A DNA stretch of 64,000 bases from Kappaphycus alvarezii (lineage: Eukaryota; Rhodophyta; Florideophyceae; Gigartinales; Solieriaceae), in the NCBI GenBank assembly GCA_002205965.3, contig NADL03000496.1, forward strand, positions 248,001 to 312,000. The letters are read 5' to 3'. Under the pieces are notes generated by a model that was not told the DNA's origin, searched no databases, and saw only the letters and a program-made list of their open reading frames with translations. Shown here in pieces: positions 1 through 9,383 of this stretch (the stretch's first letter is position 1; each line of letters opens with the position of its first letter). A program made the position numbers and the translations under genes.

Positions 1-1262
1 GACATCGTCAAGCTCCTGACTGCCTACGCAGATGATCTAAATATTGTCGTTCCTTTACTGCACGCTCGTGAAGTCCTCGAATACTTACAGGCTGAAGGTG
101 CCTCAGCAGGCTTCCATGTTCACTGGAAGAAGACTGAAGCTTGGTGGCCTACTCTCCCGTCTCCCTAAAACCATCTTGTGCGAGATCTCCCTTGCTCTGT
201 GAATCGTTCGGCTTCTACCGATGTCCTCGGCGCCCCGATTGGTGAAGACTCTGCTTGTTGTCGTTTCTTGCACCTCAAGCACATGTCTACACAACGAATG
301 TGGCATCAGCTTGGCCGTCTTCAAGATCCCCAATGCAGTTTTCACCTTCTCCGACTCTGTGCCAGCGCATCCCGTCTAATACATCTTCTTCGTCGCACCC
401 CGCTACACTTAACCTCTGCCGTAGTATCAGTTCATGATGCTGGCAAGCGAAGGGTATTCGAAATATGCATGTGAGGCTCTCGGATGATGCGTGGCATTCC
501 GCTCAATTTCCCTTCCTTAAGGATGATATAGGACTTACTCCTGCCTCCTGGATAGCCAACGCGGCCTACCTTGGTTCTGTTGTCGCCAACCTCCCATCTG
601 TCCGCCTTCTATATTCTGCGTTCCCCGCCTGTCACCTGATTTCCGCTCCACTCGCTTCTCTCCGTTCTCAGCTGCCCCATACCAGCCGTTTTGCTTCCAA
701 TCCTTGTCAATGCTTTCGCCAGGCCACCAGGAATCCCCTGTGCTCCCCCCTCGTGGCTTGCAGCATGCACTGACTACTGAGCTCGTGGACTACAAGTCTG
801 ATCGCTTCACGGCATCCCTCACCCCTGTTTCCAAAACGCGTCATGTATTAACCATTGCTTCCTCGTCCTCACTACCCTTCTGCACTCTTCTACTCAGCGT
901 AACGGTGCCCCGCTGCTCCAGAAGTCTGGATTACTATGGTCTGTTTACGTCTCGGCGAGCCACTTTTCTCTGGATCCCGTTCCTGCACCATATGTTCCCG
1001 TTCAACTGCCGTGCTAGATGTTCACAGTCATCACGCCATGTGTGTGCAGTACTGCGCCGGTAGCGTTCGCCACCACGACGCACTTCGTGACGAACTAGCT
1101 CGGTCCATCCCGCCATACTGCTCTCCACGGTGTTCCCGTTTCTCGGGGGCAGCGCTTTCCAGATCCTTACATCCTTCCTCTGGCTTCCTTGCGGCTCCCA
1201 ACTGACCAGAGAGGAACGCAGGCTCGAATTGACCGCATTATCCTTCTGCTTCTTCCGCGACC
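1..1262 (+). pseudogene. Relic non-LTR retrotransposon ORF2 (RT to zinc finger), left-truncated by window
   Basis: The window opens inside a reverse transcriptase: frame 1 reads through a YADD catalytic box at 25-36 and stops at about 168. After a frameshift, 178-450 encodes an RT thumb segment with LGAPIGEDSACC and LRLCASASRLIHLLRR, which parallels family A (LGSPIGSDS, FCASACKVIYLLR). Later frames include a Cys/His finger at about 984-1090 (CTICSRS, HHAMC, RHHDALRDEL), as found before the restriction-like nuclease of R2-type elements. At least three frame changes are needed, so this copy is dead. It is more diverged from the other family A copies than they are from each other. Confidence 0.75.
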
Positions 1263-1510
1263 CAGCTCCGCCTAGATGTTTTTATTAATGACTCCGAGTT
1301 CGCTGCGAGCCCGCAGGCCTTTGATGTCTCTGTTCATCAGCCCGCACTCATCCGGGTTTCGTTCTTGTCCTCCACATGGCCATATCTCCAAGAAAGAATC
1401 AGAAAACGCCACGATTACCATACTTTTTGCGAATACTACGGACTGGACCTTCACCCCATAACGACCACATCTTCCATGCATTAAAATAACCCAAAATTTT
1501 CTCCCTTCAC

Positions 1511-1568
1511 CCCATGGTTGCAGACCGGATATATCTTCCAAGAGTAAAACACCAAAACCTTTTTCCCC
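1511..1568 (+). repeat. Short dispersed repeat R (copy 1)
   Basis: Copy of a short repeat seen about nine times in the window. The consensus core runs CCATGGGATAGACCGGAT, then ATATCTTCCAAGAGTAAAAC, then ACCCAAACCTTTCCCC. It codes for nothing. Other copies lie near 16.35, 30.35, 34.5 (minus), 38.7, 47.7, 50.55, 51.75 and 57.6 kb. Two shorter matches to its 3' end (ATTAAAA...CCCAAA...CCCC) flank this copy at about 1482-1504 and 1642-1668. Confidence 0.6.
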
Positions 1569-1674
1569 ATGGTTGCTGATGTCTACATTGTAAGCCTTTA
1601 CAATCACGACATCCCTTAGGAACAGCTGACCATATTTTTCATGCATTAAAAACACCCCAAATTTCCCCTGATGT

Positions 1675-2386
1675 TGATAGGGGTTAAATCGTCGGGAGAA
1701 AGATATTCAGAATCAACCACCCCAAGAAGGAGGTGTTGCAAGCGACAAAAGTGCTACCGTGGTATAGTTGAACGAACGAAAAGGAGTGTATATGGGAAGA
1801 CAGTTGAAGGGCTACAAGCAAGTATGGAAGGGGCAGGGTCTACCACTGATGCTTGCGACTAGGAAAAATTTCTTGGGTCTGAAGTTGACTCTCAACTTCC
1901 TACTACTCGGAGCTTGACCTGAAGTTGTCTGCCAACTTGCTTGACCTCTCAAGGAGGAAGCACTTTACTCAGCTTATATAGACCTTTCGGCTAATCCTAA
2001 AGTCTCAATCAAACATACTAAATACCATAAAACGCATTCACGGGAATCGTGTGAACCAGAGAGACCATTAGAAGATATTTCCTCAAGGTAAATATCTAGG
2101 TGCCATACCCATGCCAGCCACCCATCGGCCAGGGGTGGGAATTGATGTGGCCATTATATAGACCTTTCAGAGTCACTCGTAGTATCACCCACAACCTAGA
2201 ACTGTACTGACATCCACTATGACAGCGTGTCCTAAAATAAAAAATCAACCGATGAATTTGCCACACTCACCCAAATTAAAAATATCTTGCAAATTCAAAA
2301 ACTGTAAAAATATCTTCCCAGTTCCAATACTGTATACAATTATGGTCCTCATCTAAATTTTTTCGTGTGCGAATTTGCGCACATCA
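1675..2386 (-). repeat. 3' LTR of the gypsy element
   Basis: This LTR is 712 bp. Positions 1881-2386 read as identical to 8608-9113 of the other LTR, all 506 bp. Positions 1675-1880 differ from 8394-8607 by many substitutions and indels and look more like the end of the ORF-carrying LTRs, for example at 32437. The divergent part is the R/U5 end in the sense direction. It contains two TATA-like boxes in sense direction, near 1971-1984 and 2151-2166. Confidence 0.93.
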
Positions 2387-2400
2387 CGCCCTCCCGCTCA
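2387..2400 (-). other. Likely polypurine tract
   Basis: On the sense strand the bases just before the 3' LTR read GAGCGGGAGGGCG, a purine-rich tract in the position where plus-strand priming occurs in LTR retrotransposons. Confidence 0.5.
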
Positions 2401-2419
2401 AGACGAACGTCCCGGCTCG

Positions 2420-2623
2420 TCACTGCTCTTGTTGTTCTTGTGGGAGTTCTATCCATTCATCAGGGAGAGTATAGGGTTCACTATAAGGATATGGTAGTAG
2501 CTCATTTCCAATATGATGAGAGAGTGTGTACCGTGCGATGACCGGCTCATCTCCTTGGTCAAGAGTTTCGTAGATTCGGCGTATGGTTTCATAGTGTTCT
2601 CTAATGAGCTCCTCCCGTTTCAC
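2420..2623 (-). CDS. Accessory ORF b2 (second copy of module, second half)
   Basis: A 67-residue ORF beginning with GTG that overlaps the TGA of the preceding ORF. It resembles the b1 ORF: YETIRRIYETL against LNIIRPVYVFL, and LLPYPYSEPYTLPDE against LVPYPLWEPYVAPLR. It therefore belongs to a tandem duplication inside the 3' part of the gypsy element, between integrase and the 3' LTR. I recognise no known domain. The place matches that of env-like or other accessory ORFs of some gypsy elements, but no signal peptide or membrane segment is evident. Confidence 0.55.
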   Translation of the reverse strand: MKREELIREHYETIRRIYETLDQGDEPVIARYTLSHHIGNELLPYPYSEPYTLPDEWIELPQEQQEQ

Positions 2624-2800
2624 TTCTCCAAACCTTCCAAATGTGAGGTATAAACGTAGTATGCAAACTTTTCTGGCAACGGGTCCAGAAACGGGTATCT
2701 GAAGGAGAAAAAAACTCGCAACATAAGGACTGAGTCCTCACGAGTAAGGTGCGCCCCGTGAATGGTCTGGAAGCACATGCAAATACTAATGCAAAAAAGG
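2620..2800 (-). CDS. Accessory ORF a2 (second copy of module, first half)
   Basis: Encodes a segment with ISICMCFQTIHGAHLTRED and LRVFFSFRYPFLDPLPEKF, matching the a1 ORF (INICLCFRTLNGPLLPQED; IRVLFSFQNGRFTEAGPEF). The N-terminal part of this copy is in the previous frame (b1 ORF, from about 2888). The frames change at a run of six T on the sense strand (2793-2798), a likely slippage indel. The ORF ends at TGA 2620-2622, overlapping the b2 start in the same relative frame as the a1/b1 overlap. Confidence 0.55.
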
Positions 2801-3224
2801 AAATTACTTCTGCTTCTCGTGGGTCCTCTGTCATTTCGCGAAGCCAACGTCTAATTGGTAGCCGTCCAATAATTAAGGATGCATAGTTTCCCCCTGGGAG
2901 ACTAGGCGGTGTTTGAGGCGATCTTCTTGGCGATCTTCCTCGCTGCTCCCGACGCCTTGCCCTCTTCGATGATCCGCCCCGATCACTTGATGGTCCAGCT
3001 CGTATCATCATCACGGCCTCGGGAGGATCCTGGTCTTCGGCTGAGGTTGTGTTTCTGAGCGGAGCAACGTAAGGTTCCCATAGAGGATATGGGACCAGTC
3101 GATATTCCATATCAGGGGGCAAGCTGTAACCTCTCAGTCGCACATCTTGGTTGTTCTTGAGAAATACGTAAACTGGACGGATAATGTTCAGATATGTTTG
3201 CGACAAGTCTCCGATAGCTACCAT
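2796..3224 (-). CDS. Accessory ORF b1 plus basic linker and start of a2
   Basis: Starts at an ATG (3222-3224) overlapping the TAG of ORF a1. About 58 residues match ORF b2 (block LVPYPLWEPYVAPLRN). A basic Arg/Ser/Pro linker follows (about residues 78-110 from this ATG, with SKRARRREQRGRSPRRSP), then the beginning of the second module copy (RRWLREMTEDPREAEVI, which aligns to AWEWIISITRDYYELHVI of a1). The linker resembles RS-type or nuclear-localising segments, but that is inference. Function unknown. Confidence 0.5.
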
Positions 3225-3478
3225 TCCATACCTCCTATAGAGTAATGATATATGACTTCCACAAACTCTGGACCTGCTTCCGTGAACCTTCCGTTTTGGA
3301 ATGAGAATAGAACTCTGATCAATAGTCGGAAATCTTCTTGAGGTAGCAATGGTCCGTTCAACGTACGAAAACATAGGCATATATTAATGTAGAAATGGAT
3401 GATTACGTGGAGTTCGTAGTAGTCACGCGTAATCGAGATGATCCATTCCCAGGCCCTTTTTCCTCCCATAGGAATCAT
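3218..3478 (-). CDS. Accessory ORF a1 (first copy of module, first half)
   Basis: An 86-residue ORF directly after the integrase C-terminus and the first half of a two-ORF module that occurs twice in tandem. Conserved segments are the INICLCFRTLNG core and FSFQNGRF. It ends in TAG overlapping the ATG of b1 (ATGGTAG). I do not recognise the family. The hydrophobic core contains one cysteine pair spacing (CLC, CMC in the other copy). Confidence 0.55.
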   Translation of the reverse strand: MIPMGGKRAWEWIISITRDYYELHVIIHFYINICLCFRTLNGPLLPQEDFRLLIRVLFSFQNGRFTEAGPEFVEVIYHYSIGGMEW

Positions 3479-3485
3479 TCTATAG

Positions 3486-6400
3486 TTAAAGATGAGTATG
3501 CCCGTGGTTGCGCATAGTCCTGTGTGAGAAGGAATTCTTCAGGCCTCTGATGGTAAGGGACAGACGACGTGCATGGATTGCCCTCCTTGATCTCTTCCCT
3601 GAGCTTGAACAGAGCTTATATGCGGGTGTCTTTCCTCCGTGACGATGCAAGGTTCGAGTACTTTGTTTGGAAGCCGGCCACTTCACAGCCTGTTGCATTG
3701 CTTTTCCGTGTGCTACAAGTACTTTAGAGCCGACTGAGAAAGTTTGGACTGGAGGCTCTTCATCCTTATTTCTTGTCTGTGTTAGCGCGCGGTGTGATCT
3801 CCAGCTTTCGGTGGCCAGTAGTTCGACCTCTCTACTCTCTTCATCGATAATATTTGTTTCCATATCTCTCTGTAACATTCTAGGAGCTCTTCCGTACATT
3901 AGCTCAAACGGTGACCGTCCACTTCTTCCTCTTCTTCGACGATAGCCGTATAACACTTTTGGTAAGGCATCTTCCCACTGGATTTCATTCTCGACATAGT
4001 TTTCGATATTGCTCGTTTGATGGTTCCAACCATCCTCTCCGCTTTACCGTTTGACATAGGAGCGTATGCGAGAACTGTCTTAGCTGAATACCTTTTCTCT
4101 TCCAAGAAACGAAGCAGTGAAGTTGCAGTAAAACAAAGGCGTTATCGAGATGATCCTTTTTGGAAGACCAAACGGTTCAATTATTTCTTTTTCGATGAAT
4201 CTCAGGACCACTTCAGCATTGGCCTCCTCAACTGCAACTGCTATTGGCCATCCAGTAAGATGTTCCACCCCTATAAGGAGTATTTGTTTCCGGAAGAGGT
4301 TTCCTTGAATGGGCCGGCAAAGTCAATTGAGAAGGTTTCAAAGAGACCGGAAACTGGAAAGCTAGAGTTGTCTTATACTTTCGTATTGGCGTGAATTTTT
4401 GACAGTTGTCGCAGCTTTTCACGAATTATAGACGTCCTTATGGATACTGGGCCACCAGAATCTCTCAGTAACGAATTTTTGGTTGTTTCGAGATCCCAAT
4501 GCCCTAACTCATCATGAAAAGTCCTCAAGATCTTCATTCTTTCTTTCAAAGGGGCCACTAGTCGAGGACCGGCTTTCGTGTGTCGGAAGAGTTTCCCATT
4601 CCAATGTGTAAAAGCCTTTTGATTCCTGCGTACCCAATTTCTGTGTTCAATATCAACCTTTCTCATTTCTAGTCCATCCAGGAATTTAATTAGTCCGTCA
4701 ATATTAGCTTCGTACTCGTTATTGTTCGGCACTTGCACCTCGGCAACTCCGACGATGTTCTCGGAAGCTTTTTCATTTGGAATCAGTGGATCCCTCAAGC
4801 GGGATAGGTAATCGGCAGGCTGATTATTGCGTCCGGGCCTATACACAATTTCAAACCGATATTCTGCGAAAATGTCGAGCCATCGGGCCAAGCGGTGATG
4901 TACATCTTTCTTTTGGAATGCTGTCTTAAGTGCCTGGTGATCAGTTATCAAGACAAATTTCTCGAGTGATAAAAGGTAACGCGAAACTTTTTCAGTGCGA
5001 AGACGACAGCTAGCGCTTCTTTTCGCAGACTGAGTATCTCTTTCCGCATCATTCAGAGTGCGACTTGCGAATTGAACGGGTGTAGTCTTCCGTTTTCTCT
5101 TTTTGGGACAAAACGGCACCCAAAGACCGTTCTGAGGCATCTGTCTCCACAACAAATGGTCTCTTGAAATCTGGATACATGAGCACTGGGGGACACATAG
5201 CTTATCTTTAAGCTCTTCAAATGCGGTTTGCATTTCCTTGTTCCATAAAAATTTTCCGTTCTTTGTTGTGCTGGCATGTAACGGTGCTGCAGTCTTGGCG
5301 AAATCTTTGATAAATCTCTGTAATATGAGGCCAGTCCTAAGAAGCTTCGAACCTCCGTCTTTGAAGCGGGCCTTGGTGCCAACTTGATTTTTTTCGTTTT
5401 CTCTGGATCCACTTTAATTCCCTCTTGATCGACGATATGACCGAGTAATTGGATAGACGTTTTCGCAAAGAAGCATTTGCTTAACTTAATTTTCAGGCTG
5501 TACGCAGCTATTTCTCCACCACAGTCTTGACATGCGATATGTGCTGATCCAAGGTTTTTGAGAATATCACTACATCATCGATATAAACTCTTGCAAATGG
5601 AAGTCCTTTCAAAACCTCGTTCATCATTCTTTGGAATGTAGCTGGGGCATTCATGAGACCAAAAGGCATCACTTCGAACCTGAATGTACCGGCTTTGCTG
5701 GTAAAAGTTGTTTTTTCCTTGCATTTTTCATCCAATGGAATCTGCCAATAACCAGTGTAAAGATCAATTGAGGTGAAGTATCTCCCGTCCTTCAAGTCCT
5801 CGAGGATTTCCTCCATATTCGGAATCGGAAATCGATCGGGTATCATTCTCTGGTTCAGTTGTCGGTAATCGACGCAAAAACGCAGCTTTCCATCCTTCTT
5901 TGGTGCGACCACAACTGGAAATGACCATGGGGATGAAACTGGCCGAATGATATCATTTTCCAGCATACTTGTAACATTCTCTGAGATAAATTGGTCATAT
6001 TTTGGCGGTTGACGTCTAGGCCTGTGGTAAATTGGTTGAGTATCGGTAAGTTCAAATGAGTGAGTGACCGGTACACTTGCTTGTCTTAAATCTGAACACT
6101 CCATGCAATTACTTCGGAAGATGTTAACATGTCGGATTTTCATTGAGGCGGGGCTGGAAGGTGCTGTACTTTTTCTTGAATTTCTGCCATTTGGCGCGGT
6201 CCTTTTTCTTGATCTCCCTCCAAATTTTGAAGGACCTCTTCCGGCGTGCTCACATCTTCAGATATGGAATCGATATATTCCTGTTTTCCTTGCAATTGTA
6301 ATCTTCTTTCATGCTCCGAATTCCGTCCTTTGATTCGATATTATCGCAAAAAGAAACACATTCAGGTGTCAACCTACCCTAGAATTCCAGTCTTCATCTG

Positions 6401-7071
6401 TTTCAAACCCAGAATCATAATCATCCCATGCCATGTTCAGTATCCCCCGAGCGTACCCTTCTCACTTCCGAAAGTGTTAGTTGGTTCGGAATCTTCGCTG
6501 TCATAGCTAGAAGTGAAATCTTCACTGTCCGTCTTTCAAATCTCCGGATGTGTGCTTTTGTCGAAATCCAGGGGCATCTTCACGTTCTGCCGTCAACATT
6601 AACTGAAACGATTTGGTTGCCCAAGTCAATGCAGGTCCCTAGTCTTTCCATGGTAGGCAGCCAATGATTGCATCGAAAGGGAGATCAGGCATGACAAGAA
6701 AGTCTAATCAACTTTAGAGTCCCCAAAGAACACGGAAACCTTGTCAACAGTGCCCATGCATTTTGATACGGTTCCATCCGCCACAGTTATTCTTCGAGTA
6801 GTTGGAATAATTTCAAGACCTAGATCTGTCACCAAAGTTTCTGAATAAGGTTTGGAACAGCGCCCGAATCGAAAAGAGCTTGGGTTTGCATTCCCAATAC
6901 TTTGACTGGTACTAGTTTAAGACGTCTTGGTGCTGTCGAGGCCGATTGAAGAAACAGTTTCTTACCCTTAGCGGACTTATTAGACCTGATAATTTTTTTG
7001 AGTTCTTTCTCGCGTCCTCTGCGTCGCCCCTCAAAAGTTGACCAAACGTTATCCCAGTTGGGGCGATGCAA
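3486..7071 (-). pseudogene. Gypsy pol: protease, RT, RNase H, integrase (frameshifted)
   Basis: Sense order: aspartic protease (ALFDSGAVPNLI, in the ORF 6829-7071, +1 relative to gag and overlapping its end; the later LPFDAIIGC flap-type motif is near 6640-6700); RT at 5508-6143 with LRFCVDYRQLN, FTSIDLYTGYWQI, FEVMPFGLMNAPATFQ and the YIDD box; RNase H near 4800-5230 (LITDHQALKTAF, ADYLSRLRD); integrase zinc domain (FHDELGHW at 4500-4520, CDNCQKF near 4412); core at 4080-4268 (FGLPKRIIS) and YAPMSNGKAERM near 4060; C-terminus at 3486-3956 (SPFELMYGRAP). At least seven frame changes separate these pieces. Motifs are intact within pieces, so decay is recent. Confidence 0.92.
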
Positions 7072-8308
7072 GCTCAGCCACCAAATTGTACTTCTTCACA
7101 TATTCTAGTACGTCCTTCGGGATACTCTTAAATTTCTTACTCTTTCTCGTCTTCTTGGCCGAAGTGTTTCCCACCCCTGGAACAACTTGATCAAGCCTCT
7201 TGGTTCGAGGAGGTACAGGTGCTGGGATATGCTCCAGCATTCCATAATCTAGCCTAGGTTTTTTCGACAAAACGTTCCCTTCCCCATCCCTTTTTGTCAC
7301 ATTAACTTGACTGATTTCTTCAGCGATGGATACATTACCGGCATCCGCCAACCTTTGATCCTTCCTGTTTTGTAAGATTTTCATCTCTGGTCCTGACTCA
7401 CTCCTCGCGTCCGATAAATTTGCTCTTCTGTTGTCTTTAGACCAGCAGTTACTTTCATGATGCCCGTAACGACCGCACTTTCCACAACGAGTGTTTCTAT
7501 GTGGATTATCAGGACACCTATTTGCAAAGTGTCCAGGCTTGTGACAGTAGGAACAGACTTCTGCGGCCTTGGGGGCCCCAGACTGGTTCTTCTTAATGGT
7601 AAGAGTAAGGCTTTCCAACTGCGAGGTTATCATGTCAAGTCGATTATCGAATCGGGTTTCCAACCTTTCTTCCAAGTTTTTGACATCGCTCCTGACTGAT
7701 TCCAATGCTGCTGCGCTAGTAGCTGGCCTTTGATAATTCTTTTCAGGATGCACGATCGGCATAGATGTACGGGTTTCCCTCGGTATTTCACTTAGTGACT
7801 GAAACGTCTCCGAATTTTTGACAAATTCTACTATGGTACCCTTCAGTTCATTAAAAGTGTGAGGGCCCTTGATGAGGAGGAAATCGGAGAGCCGCTTATC
7901 CCCCATCGCCGCCTTACGCAGCATTCCGTACTTGGCTTGGGCGTTGAACCCAGCCTTTTCATAGAGATCACACAAGTATACCAATGAGCTTAACAAATCG
8001 TCGAAGTTGAGCCGGGCCTCTATGGCGGTACGAATCATCTCATCTGGTTCTACCTCCTTAGCATATTCTTTCACAAGCCACTCACATACCTCACCGAAGT
8101 TACGCCCATTCCCGTTAAGAGACCACCCGTTGATAAACTTGGCCTTATATTTGTGCTTTGCGTCACCATGAAGATAGGCGAAGATACTTTCGGCCTTCTC
8201 TTCATCGCTCTTCTCACGCATCACAACGTTGACATATGTATAGAGAAACTCCTCAACGTCTTCATTCTTGCCCCCTGTGAACGTTATACGAGCAGCGTTG
8301 AGATCCAT
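7049..8308 (-). CDS. gag: Gypsy Gag (capsid and nucleocapsid), intact
   Basis: An uninterrupted ORF of 419 residues whose ATG lies 86 nt inside the 5' LTR. Residues about 20-175 form the capsid-like region, 204-240 a predicted coiled coil (VKNLEERLETRFDNRLDMI), and 252-265 and 275-288 two CCHC zinc knuckles (CSYCHKPGHFANRC, CGKCGRYGHHESNC). A basic tail (KKTRKSKKFK) follows. Gag packages the RNA and forms the particle. Its stop overlaps the protease frame by about 20 nt in +1, so frameshifting or reinitiation is probably needed for Pol. It is the only full-length gene of this element and contrasts with the broken pol. Confidence 0.93.
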   Translation of the reverse strand: MDLNAARITFTGGKNEDVEEFLYTYVNVVMREKSDEEKAESIFAYLHGDAKHKYKAKFINGWSLNGNGRNFGEVCEWLVKEYAKEVEPDEMIRTAIEARLNFDDLLSSLVYLCDLYEKAGFNAQAKYGMLRKAAMGDKRLSDFLLIKGPHTFNELKGTIVEFVKNSETFQSLSEIPRETRTSMPIVHPEKNYQRPATSAAALESVRSDVKNLEERLETRFDNRLDMITSQLESLTLTIKKNQSGAPKAAEVCSYCHKPGHFANRCPDNPHRNTRCGKCGRYGHHESNCWSKDNRRANLSDARSESGPEMKILQNRKDQRLADAGNVSIAEEISQVNVTKRDGEGNVLSKKPRLDYGMLEHIPAPVPPRTKRLDQVVPGVGNTSAKKTRKSKKFKSIPKDVLEYVKKYNLVAELASPQLG

Positions 8309-8375
8309 GATTAGAAAAAGATCCCTCGAATGGTTCCCTAAGACTGCTCAACTCGAATACCTCGGGTGCAACCCC

Positions 8376-8393
8376 CTCCACAAGAGTACCAAA
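8376..8393 (-). other. Presumed primer-binding site of the gypsy element
   Basis: The sense strand directly after the 5' LTR reads TTTGGTACTCTTGTGGAG. By position this is the primer-binding site. It begins near TGG as expected for pairing to a tRNA CCA end, but I cannot assign the tRNA. Confidence 0.4.
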
Positions 8394-9113
8394 TGATAGG
8401 GGTAAATCGTCGGGAGAAGAGATACTTAGAACCAACTACCCCAAGACGGAGGTGTTGCGAGCGACAAAAGTGCTACCGTGGTATAGTTGAACAAATAAAA
8501 AGCAGTGTATATGGGAGAGAGTTGAGAGGGCTACAAGCAAGTATAAAAGGGGCAGCGTCTACCACTGATTCTCTGAGACTTGCTTAGGAAAAAGTTTTCT
8601 TGGGTTTGAAGTTGACTCTCAACTTCCTACTACTCGGAGCTTGACCTGAAGTTGTCTGCCAACTTGCTTGACCTCTCAAGGAGGAAGCACTTTACTCAGC
8701 TTATATAGACCTTTCGGCTAATCCTAAAGTCTCAATCAAACATACTAAATACCATAAAACGCATTCACGGGAATCGTGTGAACCAGAGAGACCATTAGAA
8801 GATATTTCCTCAAGGTAAATATCTAGGTGCCATACCCATGCCAGCCACCCATCGGCCAGGGGTGGGAATTGATGTGGCCATTATATAGACCTTTCAGAGT
8901 CACTCGTAGTATCACCCACAACCTAGAACTGTACTGACATCCACTATGACAGCGTGTCCTAAAATAAAAAATCAACCGATGAATTTGCCACACTCACCCA
9001 AATTAAAAATATCTTGCAAATTCAAAAACTGTAAAAATATCTTCCCAGTTCCAATACTGTATACAATTATGGTCCTCATCTAAATTTTTTCGTGTGCGAA
9101 TTTGCGCACATCA
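8394..9113 (-). repeat. 5' LTR of the gypsy element
   Basis: A 720-bp LTR that in sense direction begins TGATGTGCGCAAATTCGCAC, a short hairpin-forming palindrome, and ends CCCCTATCA. It closely matches the solo LTR at 46784-47501 over its whole length, including the R/U5 end that differs in the partner LTR. Confidence 0.93.
8698..8711 (-). promoter_or_regulatory. TATA box of the gypsy LTR
   Basis: Sense strand GGTCTATATAAGCTG. The same box (TCTATATAAGCTGAGTAAA) is kept in every related LTR in the window (near 14460, 18899, 43033 and 47188), which supports a core promoter role. Confidence 0.65.
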
Positions 9114-9383
9114 ATGTCTATGGTTGCATTGGACCCGGGTTTGATCAAGCTGTGCAACAAGTCGCCCACTTTCTCGCCAGCAAGCGTGGTACCTCTGTTG
9201 CCGCCGAGAAACATCGCTCCTCGTTAGATTCGTATGCCTGATTGTCCAATACGTTGCTACGTCCGTTAATCGGCGGCGTCTTGACCAGACCACCGATTTG
9301 GGCCCTGCTGTGTAGTCCCAGGCCCTGCGCTGTATGGCGCTAGCTGTCTCCTGAGTATTGATCATTAAAGGTGATGCTTTCGG

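Larger units (their letters stand above)
1675..9113 (-). mobile_element. Ty3/gypsy LTR retrotransposon, complete ends
   Basis: Two LTRs beginning TGATAGGGG and ending GCGCACATCA (top-strand view) bracket gag, pol and extra ORFs, all on the minus strand. The tetranucleotide ATGT lies just outside both ends (1671-1674 and 9114-9117), consistent with a target duplication. In the sense direction the order is 5' LTR (8394-9113), an 86-nt leader, gag, protease, RT, RNase H, integrase, a duplicated accessory module and the 3' LTR. RT before integrase identifies Ty3/gypsy. Pol needs many frame changes while gag is open, so this copy could move only with proteins supplied in trans. A purine-rich stretch next to the 3' LTR (about 2387-2400) is the likely polypurine tract. 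Confidence 0.95.

Noticed and set aside
1671-1862. Recurring small protein with TTPRRRCCKRQKCYRGIVERTK (also at 8366, 43130, 47287)
   Set aside because: It lies in the R/U5 part of the LTR, read against the sense of the element, and recurs because the LTR recurs; the frame is not kept in all copies. Not counted as a gene.
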